Shown here: positions 1-8,298 of the stretch, piece after piece
Layout of the letters: each line of letters opens with the position of its first letter
Numbering within the stretch: position 1 is the first letter of the stretch
Assembly: GCF_900148835.1 (NCBI RefSeq)
Contig: NZ_FRYK01000002.1
Location: forward strand, 124,001-188,000
DNA from: Flavobacterium cucumis
GTDB taxonomy: Bacteria > Bacteroidota > Bacteroidia > Flavobacteriales > Flavobacteriaceae
Direction of reading: 5' to 3'
Length of the DNA stretch: 64,000 nt
Program-made: the position numbers and the translations under genes
The notes under the pieces: model-generated
Seen by the model: the letters and a program-made list of their open reading frames with translations, nothing else
Databases searched by the model: none
Told to the model about the DNA's origin: nothing

Positions 1-1302
1 TCACAGGAACACTTTAGTGGTATTTCTACTTCTAAAAGAGGCGGTCTTTTGAATGCCAACAATAATGCCGCTGAATTGCTAAATATGAACTCAAAATTTG
101 AGGCAAATATTTTCAACTTCTCTCTTGGAATGGCAAACAATAAACTATCATTCAACGATTTAATTGATGGGAACAACCTTGAAGATAAAATTTTTGAAGG
201 TAATGAAGCTGTTAATTTAAGATTGGATGCTCAAATACTAGGCCCTTCTTTTGCAATGAAGTACAAAAAATGGGGGTTTGGAATTACTTCTTTGGCTAAT
301 ATTAAAGCTAATGTGATTAACGTTGATTCAAAACTTGGAGATGCACTTCAAAATGGCAGCCTAAGTGATATATTTTCTCAAACAGTTGTTTCTTCCAGTG
401 AAAATCAAAGATTAAACGCTACAACATGGGGTGAACTCGGATTTACTGTCGCAAGAAATGTAGTAGATTTACCCAAACACAAAATTAACGTTGGAACTAA
501 TTTAAGATTGTTGTTCCCAGGAGCATATGCTAATTTCTCTGCAAATAACTTAAGCGGTACAATCGTAAATACCTTTGGTGATGTTTCATTAGTAGACGCA
601 TCCGCAAACATTAACATTGCCTATGCAGGAGTTTTAGCAGATAATTTTAATGATCAAGGTAATTATAACGATTTTTTTTCTCAAGGAGTAAATGGCTTTG
701 CTGCTGATATTGCCCTAAATTATAGATGGAAAGATGAGAACGACGCAAATAGTTATCGCCTAAATGCGGGTCTTTCTGTTAAGAACATTGGGGCAATGAC
801 TTTTAAATCTGATAACAATCTCAGTAAAAACTATGTCTTGAATGTTGATAATCTAGAAAGTTTAGACTTAAATCAATTTGAGGATGTTGAGAGTTTTAGT
901 CAATTAGAAGCAATATTAAACGACCCTGCAAATGCAGCTTATTTTCAGTCAACCTCAAGCACAGCGGATTATTCCATACAATTACCTACCGTAATTAACG
1001 CCTATGCAGATGTTAGAATAACGAAAAAGTGGTTTGTTACAGGAAGCATAAATCAGAAAGTGAATGATGATAGCGAAAATGACAGGGTTACCAGCCAAAA
1101 TTCATACACCTTAATTCCTAGATTTACAACAAAATGGTTTGAAGCATTTGCACCATTGGCATCTAACGAAATATCTGGATTCACTAGTGGTATCGGATTT
1201 AGATTTTCAGGCTTTTTCATAGGGTCAAATAGTATCTTTACAGCATTAGCTGATAGTGGAAAACAAGCCGATTTATATTTGGGAGTTCGTTTTGGATTTT
1301 AA
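1..1302 (+). CDS. Outer-membrane beta-barrel-like protein (5' partial)
   Basis: The reading frame is open from the first base of the window, so the N-terminus lies outside it. The first methionine-like codon inside (TTG at 49) is probably not the start. The visible 433 residues are rich in short alternating hydrophobic/polar strands, Asn and aromatic residues, and end in GVRFGF with a terminal Phe, as in outer-membrane barrels. The repeated theme of paired strands with NxxF and WxFG motifs recalls the DUF5723-type barrel proteins of Bacteroidetes; that family name is tentative. A 20-bp gap separates it from the metallopeptidase, so the two may be cotranscribed. Function unknown. Confidence 0.6.
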   Translation, partial: SQEHFSGISTSKRGGLLNANNNAAELLNMNSKFEANIFNFSLGMANNKLSFNDLIDGNNLEDKIFEGNEAVNLRLDAQILGPSFAMKYKKWGFGITSLANIKANVINVDSKLGDALQNGSLSDIFSQTVVSSSENQRLNATTWGELGFTVARNVVDLPKHKINVGTNLRLLFPGAYANFSANNLSGTIVNTFGDVSLVDASANINIAYAGVLADNFNDQGNYNDFFSQGVNGFAADIALNYRWKDENDANSYRLNAGLSVKNIGAMTFKSDNNLSKNYVLNVDNLESLDLNQFEDVESFSQLEAILNDPANAAYFQSTSSTADYSIQLPTVINAYADVRITKKWFVTGSINQKVNDDSENDRVTSQNSYTLIPRFTTKWFEAFAPLASNEISGFTSGIGFRFSGFFIGSNSIFTALADSGKQADLYLGVRFGF

Positions 1303-1322
1303 TAATTTTAAAGGTATAACTT

Positions 1323-2180
1323 ATGAAATGGAAAGGTAGACGTCAAAGTGATAACGTTGAAGACAGAAGAGGAATGTCGGGCAGTGGTAAAGTTATTGCT
1401 GGTGGAGGTATAATTGGTATCATAATCTTACTGTTAAATATATTTGGCGGTGAAAATGCCAAAATGATAACACCAATGTTGGAACAAATAAATCAAAGCC
1501 AATCTACTACTCCAACAGAGCAAAGAGAACTTACTGCAGAAGAAAAGGAAATGGGAGAATTTGTAGCTACCGTTTTTGCAGACACGGAAGATGTTTGGAT
1601 AAAAATTTTCAACGAAAATAATTTAGGCACCTATCAACAACCTAAGATGGTATTATTCTCTGGCGCTGTTGAAACTGCCTGTGGTGGTGCAAGTTCGGCT
1701 TCAGGTCCATTTTATTGTCCTGGAGATCAAAAGGTATACATGGATTTGACTTTTTTTGAAGAACTGCGTACTAGATTTGGTGCAAAAGGAGGCGATTTTG
1801 CTATTGCTTATGTTATTGCACATGAAGTAGGACATCATGTACAAACTATATTAGGAACTTCTGGTAAAGTCAGAAAACTTCAACAATCAAGAAGCGATTT
1901 AGAAGCAAACAAATTATCGGTTTGTTTAGAACTTCAAGCAGACTTTTATGGTGGCCTATGGGCGCATTACAACCAAAAATATTTGGAAGAAGGCGATATT
2001 GAAGAAGCGTTGAGTGCCGCTCACGCTGTAGGTGACGATGCTATTCAAAGTAAAATGCAAGGTCATGTTGTTCCTGATTCTTTTACTCATGGGACATCGG
2101 AACAGCGTATGAAATGGTTTATGAAAGGTTTTAAAACTGGCGATATCCAATTAGGCGATACTTTTGCCGAAGAACTATAA
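1323..2180 (+). CDS. ypfJ: YpfJ/KPN_02809-family neutral zinc metallopeptidase
   Basis: 285 residues, the usual length of the family. An N-terminal Arg/Asp-rich stretch (MKWKGRRQSDNVEDRRG) is followed by a Gly-rich segment and one transmembrane helix at about 23-41, so the catalytic domain is probably outside the cytoplasm. The zinc site HEVGHH is at 167-172, with a downstream Glu in LELQADF (about 203) as the third ligand. The paired-Cys region GGASSASGPFYCPGD is typical of the family. The physiological substrate is unknown. It is followed after 5 bp by the SET-domain gene. Family assignment is firm, role is not. Confidence 0.9.
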   Translation: MKWKGRRQSDNVEDRRGMSGSGKVIAGGGIIGIIILLLNIFGGENAKMITPMLEQINQSQSTTPTEQRELTAEEKEMGEFVATVFADTEDVWIKIFNENNLGTYQQPKMVLFSGAVETACGGASSASGPFYCPGDQKVYMDLTFFEELRTRFGAKGGDFAIAYVIAHEVGHHVQTILGTSGKVRKLQQSRSDLEANKLSVCLELQADFYGGLWAHYNQKYLEEGDIEEALSAAHAVGDDAIQSKMQGHVVPDSFTHGTSEQRMKWFMKGFKTGDIQLGDTFAEEL

Positions 2181-2185
2181 TCATT

Positions 2186-2593
2186 TTGAAAATTGAAGCA
2201 CCCGAATCTGATTATTTGTATATTCAAGATTCTCAAATACCAAATGCTGGAAAAGGGTTATTTACGGCAATTGACATTTATCCAAATGAGATAATCGCAC
2301 TTTTTAAAGGAGAAATTTTAACTGAAGAGGAAACTCAAAAAAGAGTTTTAGAAGGAAATGACCGCTATTTTATTAATATGATAGACGGAACCATATTAGA
2401 TTCTATGCCTGTGGATTGTTTTGCTAAATATGCTAATGATGCCGAAGCTTTCTCCAAAATAGAACTTAAAAATAATTCCAAAATAACTTTAGACGATGAT
2501 GATAATGTTTGCATCGTAGCTACAAAGAAAATCAAATACCAACAAGAAATATTTTGTAGCTATGGTGTAAAATATTGGAAAAAACATAAATAA
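2186..2593 (+). CDS. SET domain-containing protein (protein-lysine methyltransferase-like)
   Basis: 135 residues, essentially a single SET domain. The N-terminal GKGLFTAIDIYPNEII matches the first SET motif, which binds S-adenosylmethionine. The C-terminal IFCSYGVKYW matches the GEELxxxYGxxYW end of bacterial SET proteins. The usual NHxC-like central motif is replaced by KYANDAEAF...KNNSKI. The start is a TTG five bases after the ypfJ stop; no ATG lies upstream in frame. Bacterial proteins of this size are presumed lysine methyltransferases but targets are mostly unknown. Likely cotranscribed with ypfJ. Confidence 0.8.
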   Translation: MKIEAPESDYLYIQDSQIPNAGKGLFTAIDIYPNEIIALFKGEILTEEETQKRVLEGNDRYFINMIDGTILDSMPVDCFAKYANDAEAFSKIELKNNSKITLDDDDNVCIVATKKIKYQQEIFCSYGVKYWKKHK

Positions 2594-2665
2594 ATCAAAT
2601 CTAGCGTTATTTAAAATATTTTTTTTGTAATTTTGTTTAGTTATTTAAATTAAAGTTTAAACAAA

Positions 2666-2956
2666 ATGAATGTTTCGTCCAAAAAAGAATTCACACCTCT
2701 TGAGATTGACCGAATAATTGAAATGGCTTGGGAAGACAGAACCCCTTTTGATGCTATAAAATTTCAATTCGGTTTAAGTGAAGCTGATGTGAAAGTACTA
2801 ATGAAAAAAGAACTCAAATTCAGTAGCTACAAACTATGGAGAAAAAGAGTTGAAAATTGCAAAACGAAACATTTAGCCAAACGAGTTGAAGGCATTGATA
2901 GATTCAAATGCAAACTTCAAAGAGCCATAACTAACAATAAAATTTCTAAAAGATAA
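2666..2956 (+). CDS. TIGR03643/DUF2805 family protein
   Basis: 96 residues, basic. It begins with the family signature: a short acidic helix (EIDRIIEMAWEDRTPFDAI), then FGLSEADVKVLMKKELK and SSYKLWRKRV. This looks like a helix-turn-helix-like small domain. No function is established for the family. A -7 box candidate (TAATTTTG, 2628-2635) lies upstream. It is followed after two bases by the DUF2452 gene, so the two form a pair. Confidence 0.85.
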   Translation: MNVSSKKEFTPLEIDRIIEMAWEDRTPFDAIKFQFGLSEADVKVLMKKELKFSSYKLWRKRVENCKTKHLAKRVEGIDRFKCKLQRAITNNKISKR

Positions 2957-2958
2957 AA

Positions 2959-3375
2959 ATGAAAAGCAAAATTCCTGATAATGTAGTTTTTTCTGAAGAA
3001 AATGGATACAATGCAAATGTACTCGCTTATCCTACTAGTGTTGGTGCGCCAGCAATTAAATTGGATAACGTTGTGGATTGGAAAAATATTGGTATTCGAA
3101 ACGTAAACAAAGAATTTGAAAGTAAGTTTAATGAACTAAAAGCTGAATATGAAAAATTAATGCAAGAATATGAATGGAATGAAATTTTATACAATGCTAA
3201 ATATTCATTTGAACCAATAATTGGTGAAACTTATCATTTGTACTTGGCAAAAGACGGTTCAAATTTTCTTTCGTTAATTCATCCAGATTTCTGGAATAAA
3301 GAACATATTGGTTCCTTTAAACTAAATAGCAACAAAAAATGGATTCAAATCGATTCCAAACAAGATACTTTTTAA
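2959..3375 (+). CDS. DUF2452 domain-containing protein
   Basis: 138 residues, soluble. It contains the conserved start PDNVVFSEENGYNANVLAYP, then SVGAPAI, a helix around 55-80 and the YHLYLAKDGSNFLSLIHP block characteristic of DUF2452. Function unknown. It is the second gene of a two-gene unit with the DUF2805 gene, and its stop codon sits inside the left arm of a long perfect hairpin. Confidence 0.85.
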   Translation: MKSKIPDNVVFSEENGYNANVLAYPTSVGAPAIKLDNVVDWKNIGIRNVNKEFESKFNELKAEYEKLMQEYEWNEILYNAKYSFEPIIGETYHLYLAKDGSNFLSLIHPDFWNKEHIGSFKLNSNKKWIQIDSKQDTF

Positions 3376-3418
3376 ATTATTGAATTCTTCTAGCATTAAT
3401 CAGAAGAATTCAATAATT
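3375..3418. terminator. Long perfect inverted repeat after the DUF2452 gene
   Basis: Arms of 17 bp (3375-3391 and 3402-3418) are perfectly complementary around a 10-base loop. It overlaps the DUF2452 stop codon. There is no strong T-run on either side, so it may end transcription imperfectly or protect the 3' end. It lies at the left border of the duplicated yifB segment. Confidence 0.6.
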
Positions 3419-3429
3419 AAAACTTCAAA

Positions 3430-3680
3430 CTAGCCTAACCATCCTTCCCTATCCAAACTTCTGTATTGAATTGCTTCTGCAATATGATGTGATTGAATGG
3501 ACTCAGAATTCTCTAAATCGGCAATAGTTCTTGAAACTTTTAGAATTCTATCATACGCTCTGGCGGATAAATTCAATCGTTCCATAGCCGTTTTTAATAA
3601 TTGCAACGAAACCTCATCTAGAGCACAAAATTCACAAATTAATTTGCTACTCATTTGGGCAATATGACTATAGTCTATTA
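3430..3680 (-). pseudogene. Displaced 3' fragment of yifB
   Basis: An open frame of 74 codons matches the last 74 residues of the intact yifB at 4828-6363 with only two substitutions (Cys for Arg, Glu for Asp), ending in REGWLG and a TAG stop. Upstream the frame can be followed a few codons further (AQ before the Met, then weakly matching residues) before similarity is lost near 3680. At DNA level roughly 23 of about 228 positions differ, nearly all synonymous. The fragment lacks the ATPase core, has no start of its own and cannot be functional as a Mg-chelatase-like protein. It is read in the same direction as yifB. Confidence 0.85.
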
Positions 3681-4041
3681 ATGCACAATAATAGAATTTT
3701 TGAAAAATGTACGGACAAAAATTTCTTTAAATAAATTGATATCTTTACAAAAGAAATCTAACAACAATCTAATTATAAGATTGATTTTGTTGCTGGATGT
3801 AGTGGTTTATTGATAGTTGTTAGTGGTTTAACTTTTCAATTCTTTTTTCCATCGAACTAAAATCGGCATAAGTGCTGTATTATATAGGTTTTTGTAAGAA
3901 TTATGAAAAGAAACTACACTTTTAACATACTGAATATCAGTTGTTTAAAAACCTATGATAATTTACTGACAATTGTAATTCTTGTTAAAAACTTGCTTCA
4001 ATTGTGAATAAGTTTGACTTTCTTTTCTCGTTTGAATTAAC
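3681..4041. other. Gene-free AT-rich stretch inside the yifB-bounded segment
   Basis: No supported gene. A 34-codon ATG frame at 3903-4007 has no codon or motif support. A ten-base sequence near 3883 (ATAGGTTTTT) recurs inverted near 3946, too far apart to call a terminator. The stretch probably contains the promoter for the small ORF downstream, but no clean -33/-7 pair could be fixed. Confidence 0.4.
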
Positions 4042-4061
4042 AAACTTTGTAAAATAATAAA

Positions 4062-4092
4062 AAGGCTAAATGCCTAGTAAGCATTTAGCCTT
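4062..4092 (+). other. Perfect leader hairpin 1
   Basis: AAGGCTAAATGC (4062-4073) and GCATTTAGCCTT (4081-4092) pair perfectly over 12 bp around a 7-base loop. No T-run follows, so it is unlikely to be a terminator. It lies 128 bases upstream of the 42-codon ORF. Confidence 0.6.
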
Positions 4093-4155
4093 GATGATGG
4101 TTACATTTATTTAAGCAAGTCGGATAAATAAATGATGTTCTTTGAAATCTGTTAC

Positions 4156-4181
4156 GTTTAAGTTGCGCCAACAACTTAAAC
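4156..4181 (+). other. Perfect leader hairpin 2
   Basis: GTTTAAGTTG (4156-4165) and CAACTTAAAC (4172-4181) pair perfectly over 10 bp around a 6-base loop, ending 38 bases before the ATG of the 42-codon ORF. With hairpin 1 it gives the transcript an unusually structured 5' leader for this genome. Confidence 0.6.
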
Positions 4182-4219
4182 ATTAATTATTAATCATTTT
4201 AAACAAAAACTTCTTCATT

Positions 4220-4348
4220 ATGTGTTTCATTAGCGAACAGAATGCACCAGAAGGTTACGCTTGGATGATTTGCAAATGTGTTACCAAAAATGGTAAGAAA
4301 CGTTGCAAAGAACAAGGTAACTACAAGTTCTTAGTTAAAAAGAAGTAA
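4220..4348 (+). CDS. Small Cys/Lys-rich peptide ORF (42 aa), unknown
   Basis: An ATG frame of 42 codons ends in TAA. The product starts MCFISEQNAPEGYAW, carries Cys at positions 2, 18, 20 and 29, and has a strongly basic second half ending in four hydrophobic/polar residues and KKK. There is no signal peptide or membrane helix. Support for coding: two perfect hairpins in the leader, a Rho-independent terminator about 65 bases after the stop, base composition richer in GC than the flanking spacer, and no alternative gene in the segment. The Cys spacing could bind metal or form disulfides; this is inference. I do not recognise a family. Confidence 0.55.
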   Translation: MCFISEQNAPEGYAWMICKCVTKNGKKRCKEQGNYKFLVKKK

Positions 4349-4411
4349 TGAAATACTTCCTTAAAACTTATCAGTTTGTCAAAGATTAATTTCTGTTGAT
4401 TTTAGAACCTT

Positions 4412-4442
4412 AACACCCATCCGACTGTGGGTGTTTTTTTTT
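4412..4442 (+). terminator. Rho-independent terminator of the 42-codon ORF
   Basis: AACACCCA (4412-4419) pairs with TGGGTGTT (4428-4435) around an 8-base loop, followed by an uninterrupted T-run. It reads only in the + direction and supports a discrete short transcript over 4050-4440. Confidence 0.8.
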
Positions 4443-4672
4443 ATTAATTACATTGGTAAATTTATATAATTGATATCGAAATATCTAACGTGTTAATAAA
4501 TTTTACGATATCGAAAATTTTAAAACGCTAATTTACTGATTATTAATTGATTAAAAAAACGAATACAATAAAAAGTTTTTAAAAAACACATAAAAAAGTG
4601 TTTATAACGTACAAGAAAAATTGTTTTTATACAAAAAAACAACTACTTTTTGTAATTATAGTACATCAAAAC

Positions 4673-4708
4673 TACAACTAAAGTTAAACTAATTTACAAC
4701 TAAAGTTA
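4673..4708 (+). promoter_or_regulatory. Tandem TACAACTAAAGTTA repeats, candidate operator
   Basis: TACAACTAAAGTTA occurs at 4673-4686 and 4695-4708, a 22-bp period (two helical turns). Each copy has the half-palindrome AACT..AGTT. The second copy ends four bases before an ATG at 4713. Position and spacing suggest binding of a dimeric repressor or activator on one face of the helix; the regulator is unknown. Confidence 0.4.
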
Positions 4709-4712
4709 CACT

Positions 4713-4830
4713 ATGAATATCATTGAAATCATCTTATCAATTCCTTTTATAATTCTTTGTATTTAGATATTATATAAAGCAATTGAAACTGCTAAGTATA
4801 ATGGTTATAATTTTTCTCAATTTTATTTTA
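4713..4830 (+). pseudogene. Interrupted small membrane-protein ORF
   Basis: The ATG at 4713 opens a hydrophobic 17-codon frame (MNIIEIILSIPFIILCI) stopped by TAG at 4764-4766. Read past the TAG, the same frame continues plausibly (ILYKAIETAKYNGYNFSQFY) until it runs into the end of yifB. A single TGG to TAG change would explain it. It looks like the 5' remnant of a small membrane protein cut off at the yifB junction. Alternatively only the 17-residue peptide is made, or the frame is chance. Confidence 0.3.
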
Positions 4831-6363
4831 TCCTAACCACCCTTCCCTATCCAAACTACGATACTGAATAGCTTCTGCAATATGATGTGATTGAATACTA
4901 TCCGAATTCTCTAAATCGGCAATAGTTCTTGAAACTTTTAGAATTCTATCATACGCTCTAGCGGACAAATTTAATCGTTCCATGGCGGTTTTTAGTAATT
5001 GCAACGAAACCTCATCTAAAGCACAAAATTCACGAATTAGTTTACTACTCATTTGCGCATTGTAATGAATATATTCATAGTTTTCAAATCGCTGTGATTG
5101 TATTTCTCTAGCTTTGGTTACTCGTTCTCTAATAGATACGCTACTTTCAGCTTTTCGAGTTTCAGTTAGTTTTTCAAAAGGAACTGGTGTTACTTCAATA
5201 TGAATATCAATTCTATCCAATAAAGGTCCCGAAATTTTACTCAAATACCGTTGCATTTCCATTGGAGAGGAACTTACAGGCGCATTCGGATCATTAAAAT
5301 AACCTCCAGGGCTCGGATTCATACTCGCCACCAACATAAACGAAGATGGATAAGTAATTGTAAATTTCGCTCGTGAAATGGTCACTTCTCTGTCCTCTAA
5401 AGGTTGACGCATAACTTCAAGAACTTCTCGCTTAAATTCGGGTAATTCGTCTAAAAATAAAACGCCATTATGAGCCAAAGAGATTTCACCAGGTTGTGGA
5501 TAACTCCCTCCACCGACTAATGAAACTGATGAAGCCGTATGATGCGGACTTCTAAAAGGACGTTGGGTCATCAAACCTACATCCTTAGTTTTTCCTGCTA
5601 CAGAATGAATTTTCGTTGTTTCAAGTGCTTCTCGCATTGTCATCGGGGGTAAAATACTAGGCAAACGTTTCGCTAACATCGTTTTCCCAGAACCTGGAGG
5701 ACCTATTAAAATAATATTATGCCCACCAGCAGCAGCAATTTCCATACATCGTTTAATCCCTTCTTGCCCTTTGACATCGGAAAAATCATATTCTGGAAAA
5801 TCTAAAGTTTTATTGAATTCTTCAGTTGTATCAACTTTAGTAGGAATCAAATCTAATTTTCCTTCAAAAAAATTAATAACTTGCAACACGTTTTCAACTC
5901 CATAAACATCAAGCCCGTCAACTATAGCTGCTTCTTTTACATTTTGAAAAGGTAAAATTAAACCTTTAAAACCTTCTTCTTTTGCTTTAATTGCTATTGA
6001 TAATGCGCCTTTTATCGGTTGTAAACTTCCATCTAAAGACAATTCTCCCATAATTACATAATTATGAATATCTTCTGATTTAATTTGAGAAGAAGCAGCT
6101 AAAATGCCTATTGCTAATGTTAAATCATAAGCAGAACCCTCTTTTCGCAAATCGGCTGGAGCCATATTTACGGTAATTTTTTTTCCAGGAAAATTGAAAT
6201 TATTGTTTTTAAGAGCTGCAGCTATACGATAACTACTTTCTTTAATAGCGGAATCAGGTAACCCTACCAAGTGGTAGCCAACTCCTTTATCAATATTAAC
6301 TTCTACAGTAATGGTTGTGGCTTCAACACCAAAAACGGCGCTTCCGAATACTTTTACTAACAT
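4828..6363 (-). CDS. yifB: YifB family Mg chelatase-like AAA ATPase
   Basis: 511 residues, full length. The N-terminal ChlI-type domain (about 1-170) is followed by an AAA+ module with Walker A GPPGSGKT at 221-228, the sensor/arginine region SPHHTAS, and the Walker B-like block [11 protein letters not shown]-terminal Mg-chelatase domain covers roughly 400-511 ([18 protein letters not shown]). The family is related to ComM, which drives branch migration during integration of transformed DNA; that role is known for gamma-proteobacteria and inferred here. The ATG at 6363 gives the conserved MLVKVFGSA start. Its 3' end is duplicated 1.2 kb downstream. Confidence 0.95.
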   Translation of the reverse strand: MLVKVFGSAVFGVEATTITVEVNIDKGVGYHLVGLPDSAIKESSYRIAAALKNNNFNFPGKKITVNMAPADLRKEGSAYDLTLAIGILAASSQIKSEDIHNYVIMGELSLDGSLQPIKGALSIAIKAKEEGFKGLILPFQNVKEAAIVDGLDVYGVENVLQVINFFEGKLDLIPTKVDTTEEFNKTLDFPEYDFSDVKGQEGIKRCMEIAAAGGHNIILIGPPGSGKTMLAKRLPSILPPMTMREALETTKIHSVAGKTKDVGLMTQRPFRSPHHTASSVSLVGGGSYPQPGEISLAHNGVLFLDELPEFKREVLEVMRQPLEDREVTISRAKFTITYPSSFMLVASMNPSPGGYFNDPNAPVSSSPMEMQRYLSKISGPLLDRIDIHIEVTPVPFEKLTETRKAESSVSIRERVTKAREIQSQRFENYEYIHYNAQMSSKLIREFCALDEVSLQLLKTAMERLNLSARAYDRILKVSRTIADLENSDSIQSHHIAEAIQYRSLDREGWLG

Positions 6364-6635
6364 GGCTTAAATAATTTTAAATGGCTTATACAGATGCAAA
6401 TATGGGAAGAATAAATTAATTTCTCAAAATAATTGCTCTTCTTTTTTTATCAAAAAAAGAATCATTTTATTTTTATTACCTTTGTAACGTTATTTTCTTG
6501 AAATAAAATGGAATTCATATTCTATTCTAAACTTCAATTCTGAAGTTGTATTTATTTCTTCTTTTTATACAAAAGAATCTTTTAACCACCTTGGAAAATC
6601 CATAACGGTAAGCATCATTAAAATCTAAAATTCAA
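6364..6635 (+). promoter_or_regulatory. Spacer and leader between yifB and the acetyltransferase
   Basis: Contains a perfect -7 box TACCTTTG at 6477-6484 with no TTG at the expected distance, and a short perfect hairpin AACTTCA/TGAAGTT (6530-6536, 6541-6547, 4-base loop) in the presumed leader of the acetyltransferase-racemase pair. No other gene is visible. Confidence 0.35.
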
Positions 6636-7070
6636 ATGGAATTTAAAATTATCACTCCTGAGACAGGAGAAAACAGTATTTACTCCCACTCAATTATTGC
6701 TCAATTTTTATTTAAACACTTAGAAGAATATGGTGACAAATTAAACGACATATTAAAATGCATCGATTATGCTATGAACCCATTAAAAGGGGGTTTAATA
6801 ATAGTGGGGTTAGATAACGAAAGAATAGTAGGAATTGTAATAATTAACAACACTCAAATGGGTGGCTTCATACCCGAAAACATATTAGTTTACATAGCCG
6901 TTGATAATTCACTACGTGGGAAAGGATATGGAAAATTATTGATGCAAAAAGCAATTTCATCTGTTGAAGGAGATATAGCGCTACACGTAGAACCTGATAA
7001 TCCAGCAAAAAAATTATATGAAAATTTAGGGTTTACTAATAAATATTTGGAAATGCGCTTAATAAAATAG
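6636..7070 (+). CDS. GNAT family N-acetyltransferase
   Basis: 144 residues, a single GNAT fold. The acetyl-CoA-binding loop is visible as VDNSLRGKGYGKLLMQKAI (about 88-106), matching the R/Q-x-x-G-x-G/A motif, and the C-terminal NPAKKLYENLGF is the family's final strand-helix. Substrate unknown. The downstream racemase starts two bases after the stop, so the pair is certainly cotranscribed, which suggests an amino-acid or amine substrate (inference). Confidence 0.88.
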   Translation: MEFKIITPETGENSIYSHSIIAQFLFKHLEEYGDKLNDILKCIDYAMNPLKGGLIIVGLDNERIVGIVIINNTQMGGFIPENILVYIAVDNSLRGKGYGKLLMQKAISSVEGDIALHVEPDNPAKKLYENLGFTNKYLEMRLIK

Positions 7071-7071
7071 T

Positions 7072-8145
7072 ATGGCTTTTATAAAATTATACCAACAAAA
7101 ATTAAAAGAAAATTATGCTTTTTTAGACATGCTTTTTAAAGAAAGGGGCATTCACTGGGGAGTCGTTACCAAACTACTTTGCGGAAATACCATTTACATA
7201 AAAGAACTTATGAATCTTGGCGTCACAGAAATGCATGACTCTAGGATTAGTAATTTGAAGAAAATAAAAAAACTAAACCCTAATATCCAAACTGTTTACA
7301 TAAAACCCCCTTCAAAACTAAACATCAAAAAAATTGTTGCTTTTGCAGATGTCAGTTTTAATACCGAAATATACACCATTCAAATGCTCTCTCAAGAAGC
7401 AAAACGTCAAAATAAAATCCACAAAATAATCATAATGATTGAAATGGGAGATTTACGTGAAGGTGTTTTAGGAGAAGAATTAATGTCTTTTTACGAGCAA
7501 GTCTTTAGTTTGCCAAACATCGAGATTAGAGGTATAGGTACCAATCTAAACTGTTTAAGTGGTGTTATGCCTTCTCAAGATAAATTGATTCAGTTGAGTT
7601 TATACAAACAATTGATTGAAGTTAAATTTAATGTTAAAATTCCTTGGGTCTCTGGAGGAACCTCTGTAGCTATTCCTTTAATTTTAAAAAATGCAAGACC
7701 TATGGCTGTAAATCATTTTAGGATAGGAGAAGCTTTATTTTTTGGAAAAGATTTGTTTACTGGTGAAACCATTGAAGGGATGCATCATGATGTCTTTGAA
7801 TTATTTGCTGAGATTATTGAAATAACTGAAAAACCCAATAGTCCTACTGGTGAACTAGGTGAAAATGTAGCAGGAAATACCTATGAAATAGATAAAAATG
7901 TTGATTTGAGTCAAACTTCTTTACGCGCTATTCTAGATTTCGGTTTATTAGACATGCAACCTCAATATTTATTACCCAAAGATCATTCTATTACTATAAT
8001 AGACTCTAGTTCCGACATGACTGTAATTGATATTACTAATTCTGATAAGAAGTATAAAATTGGTGATTTAGTTTCATTTAATCTTCAGTATATGGGAGCG
8101 CTATACCTTTTAAATTCCGATTATATTGAAAAAACCATCATCTAA
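7072..8145 (+). CDS. Alanine/ornithine racemase family PLP-dependent enzyme
   Basis: 357 residues. The alanine racemase N-terminal (TIM barrel) domain is recognisable: the PLP lysine lies in GVVTKLLCGN (Lys34), followed by MHDSRISNLKKIK, EMGDLREGVL and VSGGTSVAIPLIL. The C-terminal beta domain, about residues 230-357, includes the FRIGEALFFG motif. The closest named group is the alanine/ornithine racemase family (YhfX-like and clostridial Orr-like enzymes), which racemise small amino acids. The substrate cannot be fixed from sequence. Cotranscribed with the GNAT gene, ending before a bidirectional terminator. Confidence 0.85.
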   Translation: MAFIKLYQQKLKENYAFLDMLFKERGIHWGVVTKLLCGNTIYIKELMNLGVTEMHDSRISNLKKIKKLNPNIQTVYIKPPSKLNIKKIVAFADVSFNTEIYTIQMLSQEAKRQNKIHKIIIMIEMGDLREGVLGEELMSFYEQVFSLPNIEIRGIGTNLNCLSGVMPSQDKLIQLSLYKQLIEVKFNVKIPWVSGGTSVAIPLILKNARPMAVNHFRIGEALFFGKDLFTGETIEGMHHDVFELFAEIIEITEKPNSPTGELGENVAGNTYEIDKNVDLSQTSLRAILDFGLLDMQPQYLLPKDHSITIIDSSSDMTVIDITNSDKKYKIGDLVSFNLQYMGALYLLNSDYIEKTII

Positions 8146-8233
8146 GCAATTGATCTGAGTGTAACGAATTATTTCTACTAGAAAAACAAATTCAACTCTA
8201 CATTACAAAAACTGTTAAAAAAGATACTTCAAA

Positions 8234-8269
8234 AAAAATGAGTCAGCCTGATATAGGCGACTCATTTTT
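8234..8269. terminator. Bidirectional terminator between racemase and DUF4252 operon
   Basis: AAAAATGAGTC (8234-8244) pairs with GACTCATTTTT (8259-8269), and an inner GCCT/AGGC extends the stem across a single bulged A. There is a T-run on both sides. It serves the racemase (+) and the sigma/DUF4252 operon (-). Confidence 0.85.
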
Positions 8270-8298
8270 GCTTTTATAATTGCTTCAAATTAAGGAAT

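Noticed and set aside
3903..4007. 34-codon ATG frame in the yifB-bounded segment
   Set aside because: No motif, composition or signal support; length is expected by chance in AT-rich DNA.
4042..4049. AAACTTTG as -7 box of the 42-codon ORF
   Set aside because: First base departs from TAnnTTTG and the nearest TTTG is 25 bp away, so no confident promoter.
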